A DNA stretch of 64,000 bases, taken from the NCBI GenBank assembly GCA_964514105.1, contig CAZEPJ010000008.1:1-64000 (forward strand), read 5' to 3'. Positions 7,480 to 15,387 of this stretch are shown here, piece after piece. How positions within the stretch are numbered: position 1 is the stretch's first letter; the number at the start of each line of letters is the position of its first letter. The DNA comes from CAZEPJ01 sp964514105 (lineage in GTDB: Bacteria > Desulfobacterota > Desulfocorpusculales > Desulfocorpusculum). The notes beneath the pieces are model-generated. The model had not been told where the DNA came from. It did not search any database and saw only the letters and a program-made list of their open reading frames with translations. The translations under genes and the position numbers were made by a program.

Positions 7480-8742
7480 GTGGATGCTACCTTTCCTCCG
7501 GAGGCCGTTGCGGCCGCGTCGCCCCATGATGCACTGCGGCACCTGCTGGAAGCGCTGGACCCTCCTGCGGGAGGGGAACTGGTGAGTCTGGCGAAATCAC
7601 TGGGAAGGTTCCTGGCCGGGGACATCGTGTGCGAAGAGGACATGCCCCCCCACCCCGTGGCCCTGGCGGACGGGTATGCCGTGAGGCTCCGAGATCTTCA
7701 ATCCGGTGGGGTATTGAAGGTGGTGGGCGAGGTGGCCGCCGGGGAGACATGGGGCGGGCGTGTGGGACCCGGCGAGGCCGTTCGGGTGATGACCGGGGCC
7801 AGAGTGCCGCGGGGCGCCCAGCTGATCGTCCCCATGGAGGAGACGCGCGGCGGGGAGGCGGGCTGCATCTTTGGACCCCGCGACGGGGTGCCGGGAGGCA
7901 ACATCGGACCGCGGGGGGGTGCGGCCGTGGCGGGCCAATGCCTCCTGGGACGGGGAGTGCGCGTGGGGCCCCGGGAGATGTCCGTGCTGGCTGCATGCGG
8001 AATGCAACAGGTGAAGGTGGCGAAGAGGCCTCCCATCCGCGTCCTGCCCACCGGGACGGAGTTGACCCCTGTGGGTGCGGCCCGGAAAGGGGGGCAGGTC
8101 CGGGCCAGTCACGGCTGGTATCTCTCTGCCGGTATTGAGCGGGCCGGGGGGACCCCTATCCTGGAGAATCCCATCGGGGACGATGAGCGGGCCCTGCGGG
8201 ATGCCATCGGGCCGGGGCGGGGGGAGGTGTGCCTCGTCACGACGGGGGGGACGGGAACGGGACGCCTGGATCTGATGGACTCCGTGCTGCGGGGACTGGG
8301 AGCGGAGACGCGCTTCCGCGGAATCCGCATGCGGCCGGGCGGGAGCATCTCGCTCTACGTCCTGGGGCGGCGGCCCGTGATCACCCTTCCCGGCGGGTGG
8401 GGCGGGGTGAGGCTGGGCTTCCAGCTTCTGGTCGCACCGGCCGTGAGGGCCATGCTGGGGGCGGTCCCGGGGATGGGGGACCGCGTGCAATGCCGCACGG
8501 CCGAAGCGCTCCGCCGGGATCCCGATTCGTACCGGTTTGTGGAGGCCCGGGTGCGGGCCCAAGGGGGGATGCTCTGGGCCAGTGTGATGCCCCGGGGACC
8601 AAAGGGAGGCGGATTCTTGCAACCGAGCGGGGAGGGTTGGATCGAGATCGAACCGGGGCTCGCCGAGGTGCCCAGGCGAAGCGTCCTGTGGGTGCATGTG
8701 GAGACGGGACACTGGGAGGCCGCGTTTCGGGGGGCCGGATAG
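7480..8742 (+). CDS. moeA: Divergent MoeA-like molybdopterin molybdenumtransferase
   Basis: A 420-residue MoeA-family protein. MoeA inserts molybdate into adenylylated molybdopterin. The N-terminal ADGYAV motif, the segment MTGARVPRGAQLIVPMEET and a MogA-like domain with TTGGTGTGRLDL and LPGGWGG are visible in order. Several family signatures are altered: the usual GGVSVGDYD is GGTGTGRLD, LPGNPVSA is LPGGWGGVR, and the DSN motif before the MogA-like domain reads RASHG. It may therefore be a variant enzyme or a MoeA-like protein with another role. The GTG at 7480 follows a GGAGGG element and gives the family length; the frame is open up to 7330. hypA and hypB follow on the same strand. Confidence 0.75.
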   Translation: MDATFPPEAVAAASPHDALRHLLEALDPPAGGELVSLAKSLGRFLAGDIVCEEDMPPHPVALADGYAVRLRDLQSGGVLKVVGEVAAGETWGGRVGPGEAVRVMTGARVPRGAQLIVPMEETRGGEAGCIFGPRDGVPGGNIGPRGGAAVAGQCLLGRGVRVGPREMSVLAACGMQQVKVAKRPPIRVLPTGTELTPVGAARKGGQVRASHGWYLSAGIERAGGTPILENPIGDDERALRDAIGPGRGEVCLVTTGGTGTGRLDLMDSVLRGLGAETRFRGIRMRPGGSISLYVLGRRPVITLPGGWGGVRLGFQLLVAPAVRAMLGAVPGMGDRVQCRTAEALRRDPDSYRFVEARVRAQGGMLWASVMPRGPKGGGFLQPSGEGWIEIEPGLAEVPRRSVLWVHVETGHWEAAFRGAG

Positions 8743-8844
8743 GAAGTCGCCCACGGGGGCGGGGCACGGGAGGGACACGCGGTCCGGGGGGCCCGGTGCG
8801 AAGCGGCCGGGGGCGTGCTCGGGCCCATGGGGAAGGGAGTTTCG

Positions 8845-9252
8845 TTGCACGAATTCAGCATCGCCCAGTCCATTGTGGAGACGGTGATCCAGACGGCCCG
8901 GGTTCACGGCGCGCGCCGCGTGCTCGCTGTGAACCTCGAGGCGGGTGAGGTGGCCCTGGTCAACGTGGAGCAGCTGGGGTGGCACATCGGGATGCTGACC
9001 CAGGGGAGCGTTGCGCAGGGGATGCAACTCAACTGGCGTCGAATCCCGGTCCGGATCCAATGCCTGGAGTGCGGGTATGAGGGGGCCGTGCGGTACGAGG
9101 AGACAGACCCCTCCGCGCACTTGTCCGTTCCCACCTTTGAATGCCCCCGGTGCGAGGCCGCACAGACCCGGATCACGGCTGGGAGGGAACTGCGCATCGT
9201 GGACATCCACGCCAGCTTCGACGATGAGGAGGGAGGGGAAGACCATGCATGA
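8845..9252 (+). CDS. hypA: Hydrogenase maturation nickel chaperone HypA
   Basis: A 135-residue protein that delivers nickel to [NiFe]-hydrogenase, together with HypB. Starting at a TTG at 8845 gives the canonical N terminus MHEFSIAQ, whose His2 is part of the nickel site. GGAAGGGAG lies six bases upstream. Two zinc-binding CxxC pairs appear as CLEC and CPRC. The C-terminal acidic tail overlaps hypB by eight bases. No hydrogenase structural gene or hypCDEF is in the window, so the client enzyme is elsewhere. Confidence 0.92.
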   Translation: MHEFSIAQSIVETVIQTARVHGARRVLAVNLEAGEVALVNVEQLGWHIGMLTQGSVAQGMQLNWRRIPVRIQCLECGYEGAVRYEETDPSAHLSVPTFECPRCEAAQTRITAGRELRIVDIHASFDDEEGGEDHA

Positions 9253-9916
9253 CTTGTCCAAGATCTCCGTGGCCCATGATGTGCTGGACGCCCAGCGGAG
9301 ACTGGGGGAAGCCAACCGGGCAGAGCTCGACAGGCACGGGGTCCGGGCCATCAACGTCATGGGCGCCATCGGGTCGGGCAAGACCTCCCTGATCGAGGTC
9401 GCCATCCAGCGCCTCAAGGGGGAGATCCGCATGGCGGCCATCGCCGGGGACGTGATCGCGGCCTTCGACTCGGATCGGCTGCGCCGCCACGGGATCCCGG
9501 TGATCCCCATGAACACCGGGAGCGAGTGTCATCTGGACGCCCACCTCATGCGACACGGCATGGAACAGCTGGACCTTGGCGGCATCGACCTGCTCTTTGT
9601 GGAGAACGTGGGCAACCTCATCTGCCCCAGCGATTTCTACCTGGGCGAGCACAAGAGGGTCATCGTTGTGAGCGTCACCGAGGGAGACGACATCGTGGCC
9701 AAACACCCGGTGATCTTCAAGGAAGGGGATGTGGCCATCGTCAACAAGGTGGATATCGCGTCCTTTGTAAACGCCGACCCCGACAAGATGATCGCCGATG
9801 CCCTGAGGAACGTCCCCCTGGCCTTCAAGACCAGTGTGCGCACGGGGGAGGGGATGGATCGCTGGCTCCAGCTGATCCGGGAGACTTCGGGTGAGGTCCC
9901 TTCGCGTGGTTTGTGA
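9245..9916 (+). CDS. hypB: Hydrogenase/urease nickel-incorporation GTPase HypB
   Basis: A 223-residue G3E-family GTPase that drives nickel transfer with HypA. Motifs in order: P-loop GAIGSGKTS, GSECHLDAH with the Cys-His metal ligands at the dimer interface, ENVGNLICP, and NKVDI for guanine specificity. The N terminus lacks the His-rich stretch and the CCxxC-type nickel site present in some HypBs, so it is the minimal form. It overlaps hypA by eight bases. Confidence 0.94.
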   Translation: MHDLSKISVAHDVLDAQRRLGEANRAELDRHGVRAINVMGAIGSGKTSLIEVAIQRLKGEIRMAAIAGDVIAAFDSDRLRRHGIPVIPMNTGSECHLDAHLMRHGMEQLDLGGIDLLFVENVGNLICPSDFYLGEHKRVIVVSVTEGDDIVAKHPVIFKEGDVAIVNKVDIASFVNADPDKMIADALRNVPLAFKTSVRTGEGMDRWLQLIRETSGEVPSRGL

Positions 9917-9934
9917 GCGTGTGGAGGGGGCGGG

Positions 9935-10771
9935 ATGTCCATGAAGGGATTGCTTGGCCAGCTCATCCAGTTCCAGGAGCTCTGCTTCGCCCAGCAGGAG
10001 CGAGAGGCGGCGGGCTCCAAGTTGGGCCTTCGGGAGATCCAGGAGTCCAGGGAGCGGCTTCTGGGGGAACTCCCCAGGGAGTGGGTGCGGATCGTGGAGC
10101 GGCTCTCGGGCGGGGGGCAGCCCGCAGTGGTGCCGGCCACGGAGGGGTTCTGCTCCTTTTGCCGGATCCAGCTGCCCATGCTCATGTACCAGGAGGTGCG
10201 AAAGCGGGCCCGTATCCACCAGTGCCCGTGCTGCGCGCGGATTCTGTTTCAACCCGACGCCAAAGCTCCTCCTCCCTCTTCCCATCCGTCCCGACCCGGG
10301 AGGGGGGGGCTGGCCCGGTTCTCGTCCCGGAGCCTGATGATCCCGAGGCTGGAGGCGGGGGCCCGCGACGGCGCCCTGGGGGAACTGGTCGGGGCCCTGG
10401 CCCGGGAGGGATGGATCGCTGAACCGGAGAGCGTCCTGCAGGCAGCGGTGGCGCGGGAGGAGCTCGTCTCCACCGCGGTGGAGTTCGGCCTGGCCTTTCC
10501 GCACGTGCGGGGGGTGGAGGGTGGTGGGCTGGTCATGGCCCTGGGGGCGAGGAAGAAGGGCGTCGCTTTCGGGGCCCCCGACGGACGGCACACCCGCATC
10601 GTGTTCTTCTCCGTGATCCCCCAGGCCGCCAGCAGCTTCTATCTGCGCATCATGGCCGGTTTGGTGCGGATCTTTCGTCAGGAGGAGGCCAGGATGAGGC
10701 TCCTGGCGTGCGAGGAATCAGAACCCTTGTGGGAGGCGTTGCTGGACCTGACTCAAGATCTCGTACCTTGA
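9935..10771 (+). CDS. Zinc-ribbon protein fused to an EIIA(Ntr)-like domain
   Basis: A 278-residue protein with two recognisable parts. Residues 1-65 are mostly helical. Residues 70-105 form a C4 zinc ribbon (CSFC then CPCC) of the type ending CPxCxRILF, as in the zf-RING_7 family. After a basic, proline-rich linker, residues 130-278 look like a PTS EIIA domain of the Ntr/fructose class, with AFPHVR at the position of the phosphorylated histidine (usual form LPHA/TR). I know of no characterised protein with this combination. It might be a phosphorylation-linked regulator, but that is inference. It follows hypB by 18 bases and precedes the YhaM-like gene by about 40, so it could be co-transcribed with either. 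Confidence 0.55.
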   Translation: MSMKGLLGQLIQFQELCFAQQEREAAGSKLGLREIQESRERLLGELPREWVRIVERLSGGGQPAVVPATEGFCSFCRIQLPMLMYQEVRKRARIHQCPCCARILFQPDAKAPPPSSHPSRPGRGGLARFSSRSLMIPRLEAGARDGALGELVGALAREGWIAEPESVLQAAVAREELVSTAVEFGLAFPHVRGVEGGGLVMALGARKKGVAFGAPDGRHTRIVFFSVIPQAASSFYLRIMAGLVRIFRQEEARMRLLACEESEPLWEALLDLTQDLVP

Positions 10772-10810
10772 GCGGGCGCCCGAGCATGGGGCCGGGCGAG
10801 GGGAGGGGAA

Positions 10811-11806
10811 TTGAAGGACGGGGTGTGGATCCGGGAGATCGCGGCCAATCGGAAGGTGGCCGGCACGTTTCTCGCCAAGGAGAAGAAGCTTCTGCAGGGC
10901 AAGACGGGCAAGCCCTACCTTCTGCTGCGGCTCACGGACGCGTCGGGAGAGGTCGAGGCACGGGTGTGGGACCGTGTGGATGAGTTGGGATCGCGTTTCC
11001 AGGCCGGGGATGTATTGCGCATCGCCGGGGAGGCGGTCTCGTACCAGGGCGTCCTGCAGGTCAAGATCCAAGATGTATCCGGCGCCAGGCCCCTGGAGGA
11101 TGCGGCCCTGGTGGAGTTCGTGCCCGAGTTTCGGGAGGCGCATCAGCGCTCCTCGGAACGCATGGAGGCCCTCTTGGAGATCGTCGAGGGGATGCGGGAT
11201 GAACCCTTGCGTTCCCTCGTCCTGGGGGTCCTCCGGGACCCGGCCCTGGCGGGGGGTTGGCTCACGAGCCCGGCGGCCAAGAAGCTTCACCACGCACGCT
11301 TCGGCGGCCTGCTCGAGCACACCCTGTCGGTGTGTCGGCTGGTGGAGATGATCTGCCTCCACTACCCGCGCCTCAACCAGGACCTCCTCCTGGCCGGGGC
11401 CGTGCTGCACGACGCAGGGAAGATCCTGGAGCTGCGATCCCCGTGGCACCCCGATTACACCACGGAAGGCCGCCTGCTGGGCCATGTGATGCTGGGCAGC
11501 GAACTGCTTCGGAAGAGGCTGACGGACCATCCCCAAGTCCCGCAGCACCAGATCCTGGCCCTCAACCACATGATCCTCAGTCACCACGGCCAGTTGGAGT
11601 TCGGATCGCCCAAACGCCCCAAGACCCTCGAGGCCCTGGTGCTCTACATGTTGGACGATCTGGATGCCAAGTTCGACGCCTTCCACGATCACCTGGTGAA
11701 CGATGCGGGTGGAGGAGAACCGGGCTGGACGTCCTATCACGCCCTGTTCGATCGGTACCTGTACCGGGGCCCCATGGAAGGAGACCCTTTGGCACGGGAG
11801 GGATGA
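10811..11806 (+). CDS. YhaM-like 3'-5' exonuclease (OB-fold plus HD domain)
   Basis: A 331-residue protein with an N-terminal OB-fold (residues about 5-95, with a TDASGEVEARVWD strand) and an HD metal-phosphohydrolase domain. The HD domain shows a His in FGGLLEHT, the LHDAGK motif and a later LNHMILSHHG. This layout is that of YhaM/CbfA, which trims RNA and single-stranded DNA from the 3' end. The start is TTG at 10811 with GGGAGGGG just before it. Confidence 0.85.
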   Translation: MKDGVWIREIAANRKVAGTFLAKEKKLLQGKTGKPYLLLRLTDASGEVEARVWDRVDELGSRFQAGDVLRIAGEAVSYQGVLQVKIQDVSGARPLEDAALVEFVPEFREAHQRSSERMEALLEIVEGMRDEPLRSLVLGVLRDPALAGGWLTSPAAKKLHHARFGGLLEHTLSVCRLVEMICLHYPRLNQDLLLAGAVLHDAGKILELRSPWHPDYTTEGRLLGHVMLGSELLRKRLTDHPQVPQHQILALNHMILSHHGQLEFGSPKRPKTLEALVLYMLDDLDAKFDAFHDHLVNDAGGGEPGWTSYHALFDRYLYRGPMEGDPLAREG

Positions 11807-11969
11807 GGGCCCCGGGGCCTGCAACGCCGGCACAGCCGGCCCGCCGCATCCGGCGGGGCTCCAACCTCACGTCGTGGCGTCGATGGGAGGGCCAGGTTGA
11901 ACTCGGCGGGTCGTGTGCCAAAGTGCGCGGGGAAGGGCACCTGTCTCGCCGCCGAAGGGGCGATACTTC

Positions 11970-12005
11970 AAAACAATCAGGGGTTCGCCGACATCGGCCA
12001 ACCCC
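11970..12005 (-). terminator. Rho-independent terminator of tRNA-Val
   Basis: On the minus strand GGGGTT and AACCCC enclose a second stem GCCGA/TCGGC, followed by TGATTGTTTTG. It begins about 13 bases after the tRNA 3' end. Confidence 0.7.
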
Positions 12006-12017
12006 TTGTCCCTCGGA

Positions 12018-12094
12018 TGGTAGGCGGTGGAGGATTTGAACCTCCGACCTCTGGTATGTGAGACCAGCGCTCTAACCAACTGAGCTAACCGCCC
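12018..12094 (-). tRNA. tRNA-Val (anticodon CAC)
   Basis: A 77-base cloverleaf on the minus strand. The acceptor strand starts GGGCGGT and ends ACCGCCTA with an encoded CCA. The D arm reads TAGCTCAGTTGGTTAGAGC. The anticodon arm is CTGGT-CTCACAT-ACCAG, giving anticodon CAC for the valine codon GUG. The T arm contains GGTTCAAATCC. Confidence 0.95.
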
Positions 12095-12105
12095 GAAGCA
12101 ACCAC

Positions 12106-12134
12106 ACCTTAGCGCAAGTGGCGCCTTTTTTCAA
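12106..12134 (-). promoter_or_regulatory. Promoter of tRNA-Val
   Basis: On the minus strand TTGAAA (12134-12129) and TAAGGT (12111-12106) are 17 bases apart, putting transcription start a few bases before the tRNA 5' end at 12094. Confidence 0.5.
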
Positions 12135-12298
12135 GACTCTTTTCAACGGCCTTGAACGCGTCCGAGACCCGAGCCGCGCAAGACGCCGATGGGAGATCAC
12201 GAAGGCGGCGGGCGGCTCAACGCCCGCATGCCGGTGTCCAGTCCTTGGGGCGGGCTGGATAAGCCCTTCATTCCAAAACACAAACCCCGGGGCGAACC

Positions 12299-12327
12299 TT
12301 TACTTCGCGCGCATGCTCGCCTATTCT
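12299..12327 (+). promoter_or_regulatory. Possible promoter of the cation efflux gene
   Basis: TTTACT at 12299-12304 and TATTCT at 12322-12327 with a 17-base spacer, each matching four of six consensus bases. It lies 60 bases upstream of the TTG start at 12391. Confidence 0.4.
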
Positions 12328-12390
12328 CAGGTTAAGGGATCAGAAGCCCATGGAGGATTGATCAGGAGGCACCGGGCCGGGAGGAGAGGC

Positions 12391-13362
12391 TTGAGCGAGG
12401 GGCACGTTCATGGGGACAGGGGCACGCACAACCACGGGCGCTCCCACCTGGAGACACGCACGGCGCTGCTCATCGCCATCTCGGTCACGGGCACCGTCAT
12501 GATTGTGGAGGCCGTCGGGGGGTTCATGGCCAACTCCCTCGCCCTCATCAGCGATGCTGGCCACATGTTCACCGACGTCCTGGCCCTGGGCCTGAGCCTG
12601 GTGGCCCTTCAGTTCTCCTTGCGGCCGCCGTCCCCCACCAAGACGTACGGGTTCTACCGCATGGAAATCCTGGCGGCCTTTGTCAATGGGACATCCCTCA
12701 TCGTCATCACAGGGCTGATCGTGTACGAGGCCTACCACCGGCTCAGGCAGGTGGAGCAGGTGGCGACCTCGACCATGCTCGTTGTGGCCACCATCGGGCT
12801 CGTGGCCAACGGCATTGCGGCCCTGGCCATGATGAAGCGAAGCGGGGAGAGCCTCAACGTGCGGGGGGCGTACCTTCACATCGTGGGGGATGCCCTGTCG
12901 TCTCTGGGAGTGATCCTGGCGGGAGGGATCATCCACTTGACGGGTTGGCATGTGGTGGACCCGCTCATCAGCCTGGTCATCTGCGGGGTGATCCTTCGGG
13001 GTGCGTTCGTGTTGGTCAAGGATTCCGTGAACATCCTGCTGGAGGCGGTCCCCAAGGACCTGGACCTGGGGGAGATCCAACAGGCCCTTCTGGGCGTTCC
13101 CGGGGTCCGGGAACTCCACGACGTGCACCTGTGGACCATCTCATCGGGGATCCACGCCATGAGCGCCCATGTGCTGGTGGACGACCTGCTCACGAGCCGC
13201 ACCGGTGAGATCCTCCACCAGGTCACCCAGGTGCTGCGGGAGCGGTACCGCATCGAGCACACCACCATCCAGTTCGAGTGCGAGAACTGCGAGGAGGGCA
13301 TGTACTGCCAGGTGGATCGAGGATGCGTGGCCGTGAGCCGGATTCACGGACACACGCACTAG
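12391..13362 (+). CDS. CDF-family cation (zinc-type) efflux transporter
   Basis: A 323-residue inner-membrane antiporter of the cation diffusion facilitator family (CzcD/ZitB type). A His-rich N terminus (EGHVHGDRGTHNHGRSH) precedes six transmembrane helices between about residues 25 and 220. The metal site signature DAGHM in helix II and HIVGDALSSLG in helix V place two Asp and two His as in Zn-transporting members. The C-terminal cytoplasmic domain is about 90 residues and ends in a Cys-rich tail (CENCEEGMYC) and HGHTH, which may bind metal. The TTG at 12391 is preceded by GGAGGAG; the frame is open up to 12118. The HMA protein gene follows by 17 bases. Confidence 0.88.
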   Translation: MSEGHVHGDRGTHNHGRSHLETRTALLIAISVTGTVMIVEAVGGFMANSLALISDAGHMFTDVLALGLSLVALQFSLRPPSPTKTYGFYRMEILAAFVNGTSLIVITGLIVYEAYHRLRQVEQVATSTMLVVATIGLVANGIAALAMMKRSGESLNVRGAYLHIVGDALSSLGVILAGGIIHLTGWHVVDPLISLVICGVILRGAFVLVKDSVNILLEAVPKDLDLGEIQQALLGVPGVRELHDVHLWTISSGIHAMSAHVLVDDLLTSRTGEILHQVTQVLRERYRIEHTTIQFECENCEEGMYCQVDRGCVAVSRIHGHTH

Positions 13363-13379
13363 AGGAAAGGAGTGGCCAT

Positions 13380-13604
13380 ATGGATCGCGAACGGATCAAG
13401 ATCGAGGGGATGAGCTGCGGGCACTGCGTGGCCTCCGTGAAGAAGGCCCTGGAGTCCCTCAACGGCGTCACGGAGATCCGGGTGGACCTGGAGGGGGGCG
13501 AGGCGAGCTTCGTTCGGTCCGGCGCAGTTGCCCGGGAGGTGATCGAGCGGGCCGTCGAGGAGGCGGGGTACGGGGTGGTCGATCAGACGGGCAGGGAACC
13601 ATGA
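13380..13604 (+). CDS. HMA-domain metal-binding protein (CopZ-like)
   Basis: A 74-residue single heavy-metal-associated domain with the metal-binding loop GMSCGHC at residues 10-16 and the usual beta-alpha-beta-beta-alpha-beta length. Such proteins carry Cu(I) or other soft metals in the cytoplasm. It lies between the efflux pump and larE and overlaps larE by four bases. With a zinc-type pump next door, its metal is uncertain. Confidence 0.88.
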   Translation: MDRERIKIEGMSCGHCVASVKKALESLNGVTEIRVDLEGGEASFVRSGAVAREVIERAVEEAGYGVVDQTGREP

Positions 13605-14410
13605 CCGAGCTGGAGGAAAAGAAGGCCCGGGTCATGGAGATCTGCCGGGGGATGGGCAGCGCACTCCTGGCTTTTTCGGGCGGGGTGGACAGCTCCCTGC
13701 TCCTCGCCGTGGCCTCGCGGGATGTGACGGCCCGCCTCGTGGCAGTGACCGTCTGCTCTCCGGTCCACCCGGCGTGGGAGGTCGAGGAAGCGGCGGCCTG
13801 GGCCGCAGGGATGGGTATCGACCACCGCACCATGCCGCTGGCGATTCTGGATGTGCCGGGATTTGCGTCCAACGGAAGGGACCGCTGCTATCGGTGCAAA
13901 CGATTCTTGATGGGGCGGCTCAAGGAGATGGCTCGGGGCGAGGGTCTGGCCTGGGTGATGGAAGGGAGTCATGCCGAGGACCGGGCGGATGATCGGCCGG
14001 GCATGAAGGCCCTGGAGGAGCTGGGCATCCGAAGTCCCCTGCGAGAGGCCGGAATGCTCAAGTCCGAGATCCGCCAGTGGGCCAGGGAACTGGGCATCCC
14101 CCATTGGGACCGTCCTTCCATGGCATGCCTGGCGACGCGCATTGCCACCGGCCAGCGCATCACCCCGGGAAAGCTGGCTCGGGTGGAGCGGGCCGAGGGC
14201 GTGCTGCGGGGCATGGGTTTCCGGCAGTTCCGGGCTCGATATCATGGTCGGGCCGTGCGGGTGCAGGTCGGGTCCGAGGAGGTGGGCCGGTTCTTGGCGG
14301 ATGGGCTCCGGGAGGCGTTCATCGAGGGGATGGCCTCTGCGGGGTTCGAGGAGGTCTGGCTGGATCTGCGGGGGTACGGCAGTCCCGGCACGCGGCGGGA
14401 GCCGTCTTGA
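13601..14410 (+). CDS. larE: LarE-type ATP-dependent sulfur transferase
   Basis: A 269-residue PP-loop protein. LarE supplies sulfur for the nickel-pincer nucleotide cofactor of lactate racemase and related enzymes. The PP-loop FSGGVDSS is at residues 25-32. Cys96 and Cys99 (CYRC) together with Cys176 (ACLATR) match the three-cysteine version that can hold a 4Fe-4S cluster for catalytic sulfur transfer; single-cysteine LarE enzymes instead sacrifice their own sulfur. larB and larC are not in the window. It is coupled to the HMA gene, and ftsB follows. Confidence 0.88.
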   Translation: MTELEEKKARVMEICRGMGSALLAFSGGVDSSLLLAVASRDVTARLVAVTVCSPVHPAWEVEEAAAWAAGMGIDHRTMPLAILDVPGFASNGRDRCYRCKRFLMGRLKEMARGEGLAWVMEGSHAEDRADDRPGMKALEELGIRSPLREAGMLKSEIRQWARELGIPHWDRPSMACLATRIATGQRITPGKLARVERAEGVLRGMGFRQFRARYHGRAVRVQVGSEEVGRFLADGLREAFIEGMASAGFEEVWLDLRGYGSPGTRREPS

Positions 14411-14505
14411 CCGAGAGGGGCGGTTTGTGCTAGGAAAGAAGGGCGCTCACGGCCAGGGCCGGGCGTGGAGGCGCGGTCCTGTGGGGGTGCCGACGGGAGC
14501 CTGGA

Positions 14506-14847
14506 ATGACGGTCGGGAAGTCCAGGGAAGGCAGGGAAAGACCTGGCTTGCTCTTGTGGACGGTCTCCCTTCATTTCACGCCGTGGTTCTGGGTGGTCTG
14601 TCTCATCATGGGTGCCGGGTTTGTGGTCTGGTCGTGGTCGGGAGAAAACGGTTTTCGCACGGCGCGGCGCTTTCAGGAGCAGCGTGCGGCTTTGGAGAGG
14701 GAGAACGAGATCATCAAACAGAGCAATGAGCGTTTGAAACAGGAGATTCGGTTGGTGCAGCAGGACCCTTCCTTCCTGGAATGGATCGCCAAAGAGCGCC
14801 TCGGGATGATCGGCGAGAACGAGCGGATGTACGTGTTCCAGAAGTGA
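14506..14847 (+). CDS. ftsB: FtsB/DivIC septum formation protein
   Basis: A 113-residue bitopic membrane protein of the divisome. A transmembrane helix at about residues 24-45 is followed by a coiled coil (residues 55-85, with QEQRAALERENEIIKQSNER) and the FtsB/DivIC tail EWIAKERLGMIGENERMYVF. It would link FtsQ and FtsL to septal peptidoglycan synthesis. It stands alone here, with a stem-loop after its stop. Confidence 0.85.
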   Translation: MTVGKSREGRERPGLLLWTVSLHFTPWFWVVCLIMGAGFVVWSWSGENGFRTARRFQEQRAALERENEIIKQSNERLKQEIRLVQQDPSFLEWIAKERLGMIGENERMYVFQK

Positions 14848-14853
14848 GCCCCC

Positions 14854-14882
14854 CGAGGCCACACCCCTGACAGGGGTCCTCG
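14854..14882 (+). terminator. Stem-loop after ftsB, probable terminator
   Basis: ACCCCT (14863-14868) and AGGGGT (14872-14877) pair around GAC, extended by CGAGG (14854-14858) and CCTCG (14878-14882). The following CCAAATTT is a weak T tract, so termination efficiency is uncertain. Confidence 0.5.
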
Positions 14883-14898
14883 CCAAATTTCTGCGAAC

Positions 14899-15044
14899 CT
14901 TGTGAGCACAAGATCTTGCGATGGCTCTGCCAGGGGCCACAATAAGTTGTGCATAACAAAACCTAGGTTTATAAAATTTTATATAAATTTATATAACTTG
15001 ATATTATTTTGCTTGACAGGGCCATGGAATCGGGGTGAGATAGT
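14899..15044 (+). promoter_or_regulatory. AT-rich palindromic control region upstream of XRE-pilMNOPQ
   Basis: Five perfect inverted repeats are packed into about 100 bases: CTTGTG-AG-CACAAG (14899-14912), CAAGATCTTG (14909-14918), AAACCTAGGTTT (14959-14970), TATAAAATTTTATA (14970-14983) and an 18-base palindrome TTATATAAATTTATATAA (14979-14996). The AT content contrasts sharply with the rest of the window. A TTGACA at 15013-15018 follows, but the -10 is poor (TGAGAT at 15036 with a 17-base spacer). The location suggests operators for the XRE protein encoded at 15078 and an UP-like element for the pil operon. Confidence 0.5.
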
Positions 15045-15077
15045 CGCGCAAATCCGAGTAGGGAGGGACCCAGGGAC

Positions 15078-15290
15078 GTGGCAGACCAAAATACGAATTT
15101 GCTGCGGAAACTCCGAGAGGCCCAGATGATCAGCAAGGCCGAACTCGCCAGAAAGGCCGGCGTCTCCCCCCTCACCATAGATCGCATTGAAAGGGGCATG
15201 CCCTGTCGCATGGAGACCAAGCGCAAGATCATCCTGGCACTGGGTCTGAAGCTTTCGGATCGAGTGGAGGTCTTCGGAGAAAACGGATAG
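15078..15290 (+). CDS. Small XRE-family HTH regulator
   Basis: A 70-residue protein that is almost entirely a Cro/C1-type helix-turn-helix (residues 8-60; SKAELARKAGVSPLTIDRIE is the HTH core). The GTG at 15078 follows GGGAGGGACCCAGGG. The gap to pilM is 97 bases. Its place between a palindromic region and pilMNOPQ suggests autoregulation and control of pilus assembly, by inference only. Confidence 0.8.
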   Translation: MADQNTNLLRKLREAQMISKAELARKAGVSPLTIDRIERGMPCRMETKRKIILALGLKLSDRVEVFGENG

Positions 15291-15387
15291 GGGCTCCGGC
15301 GCTCATTGCGGGCACTGGAGGCCCGGCGGGGCTGTGCCGCAGATGCCTCGCCCTGAAATCCAACGGCGGACGACATGAGGGGATCCC

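Noticed and set aside
14919..14945. Sigma-54-like sequence on the minus strand near 14935
   Set aside because: It has a GG-GC spacing but misses three consensus positions and points into the 3' end of ftsB.
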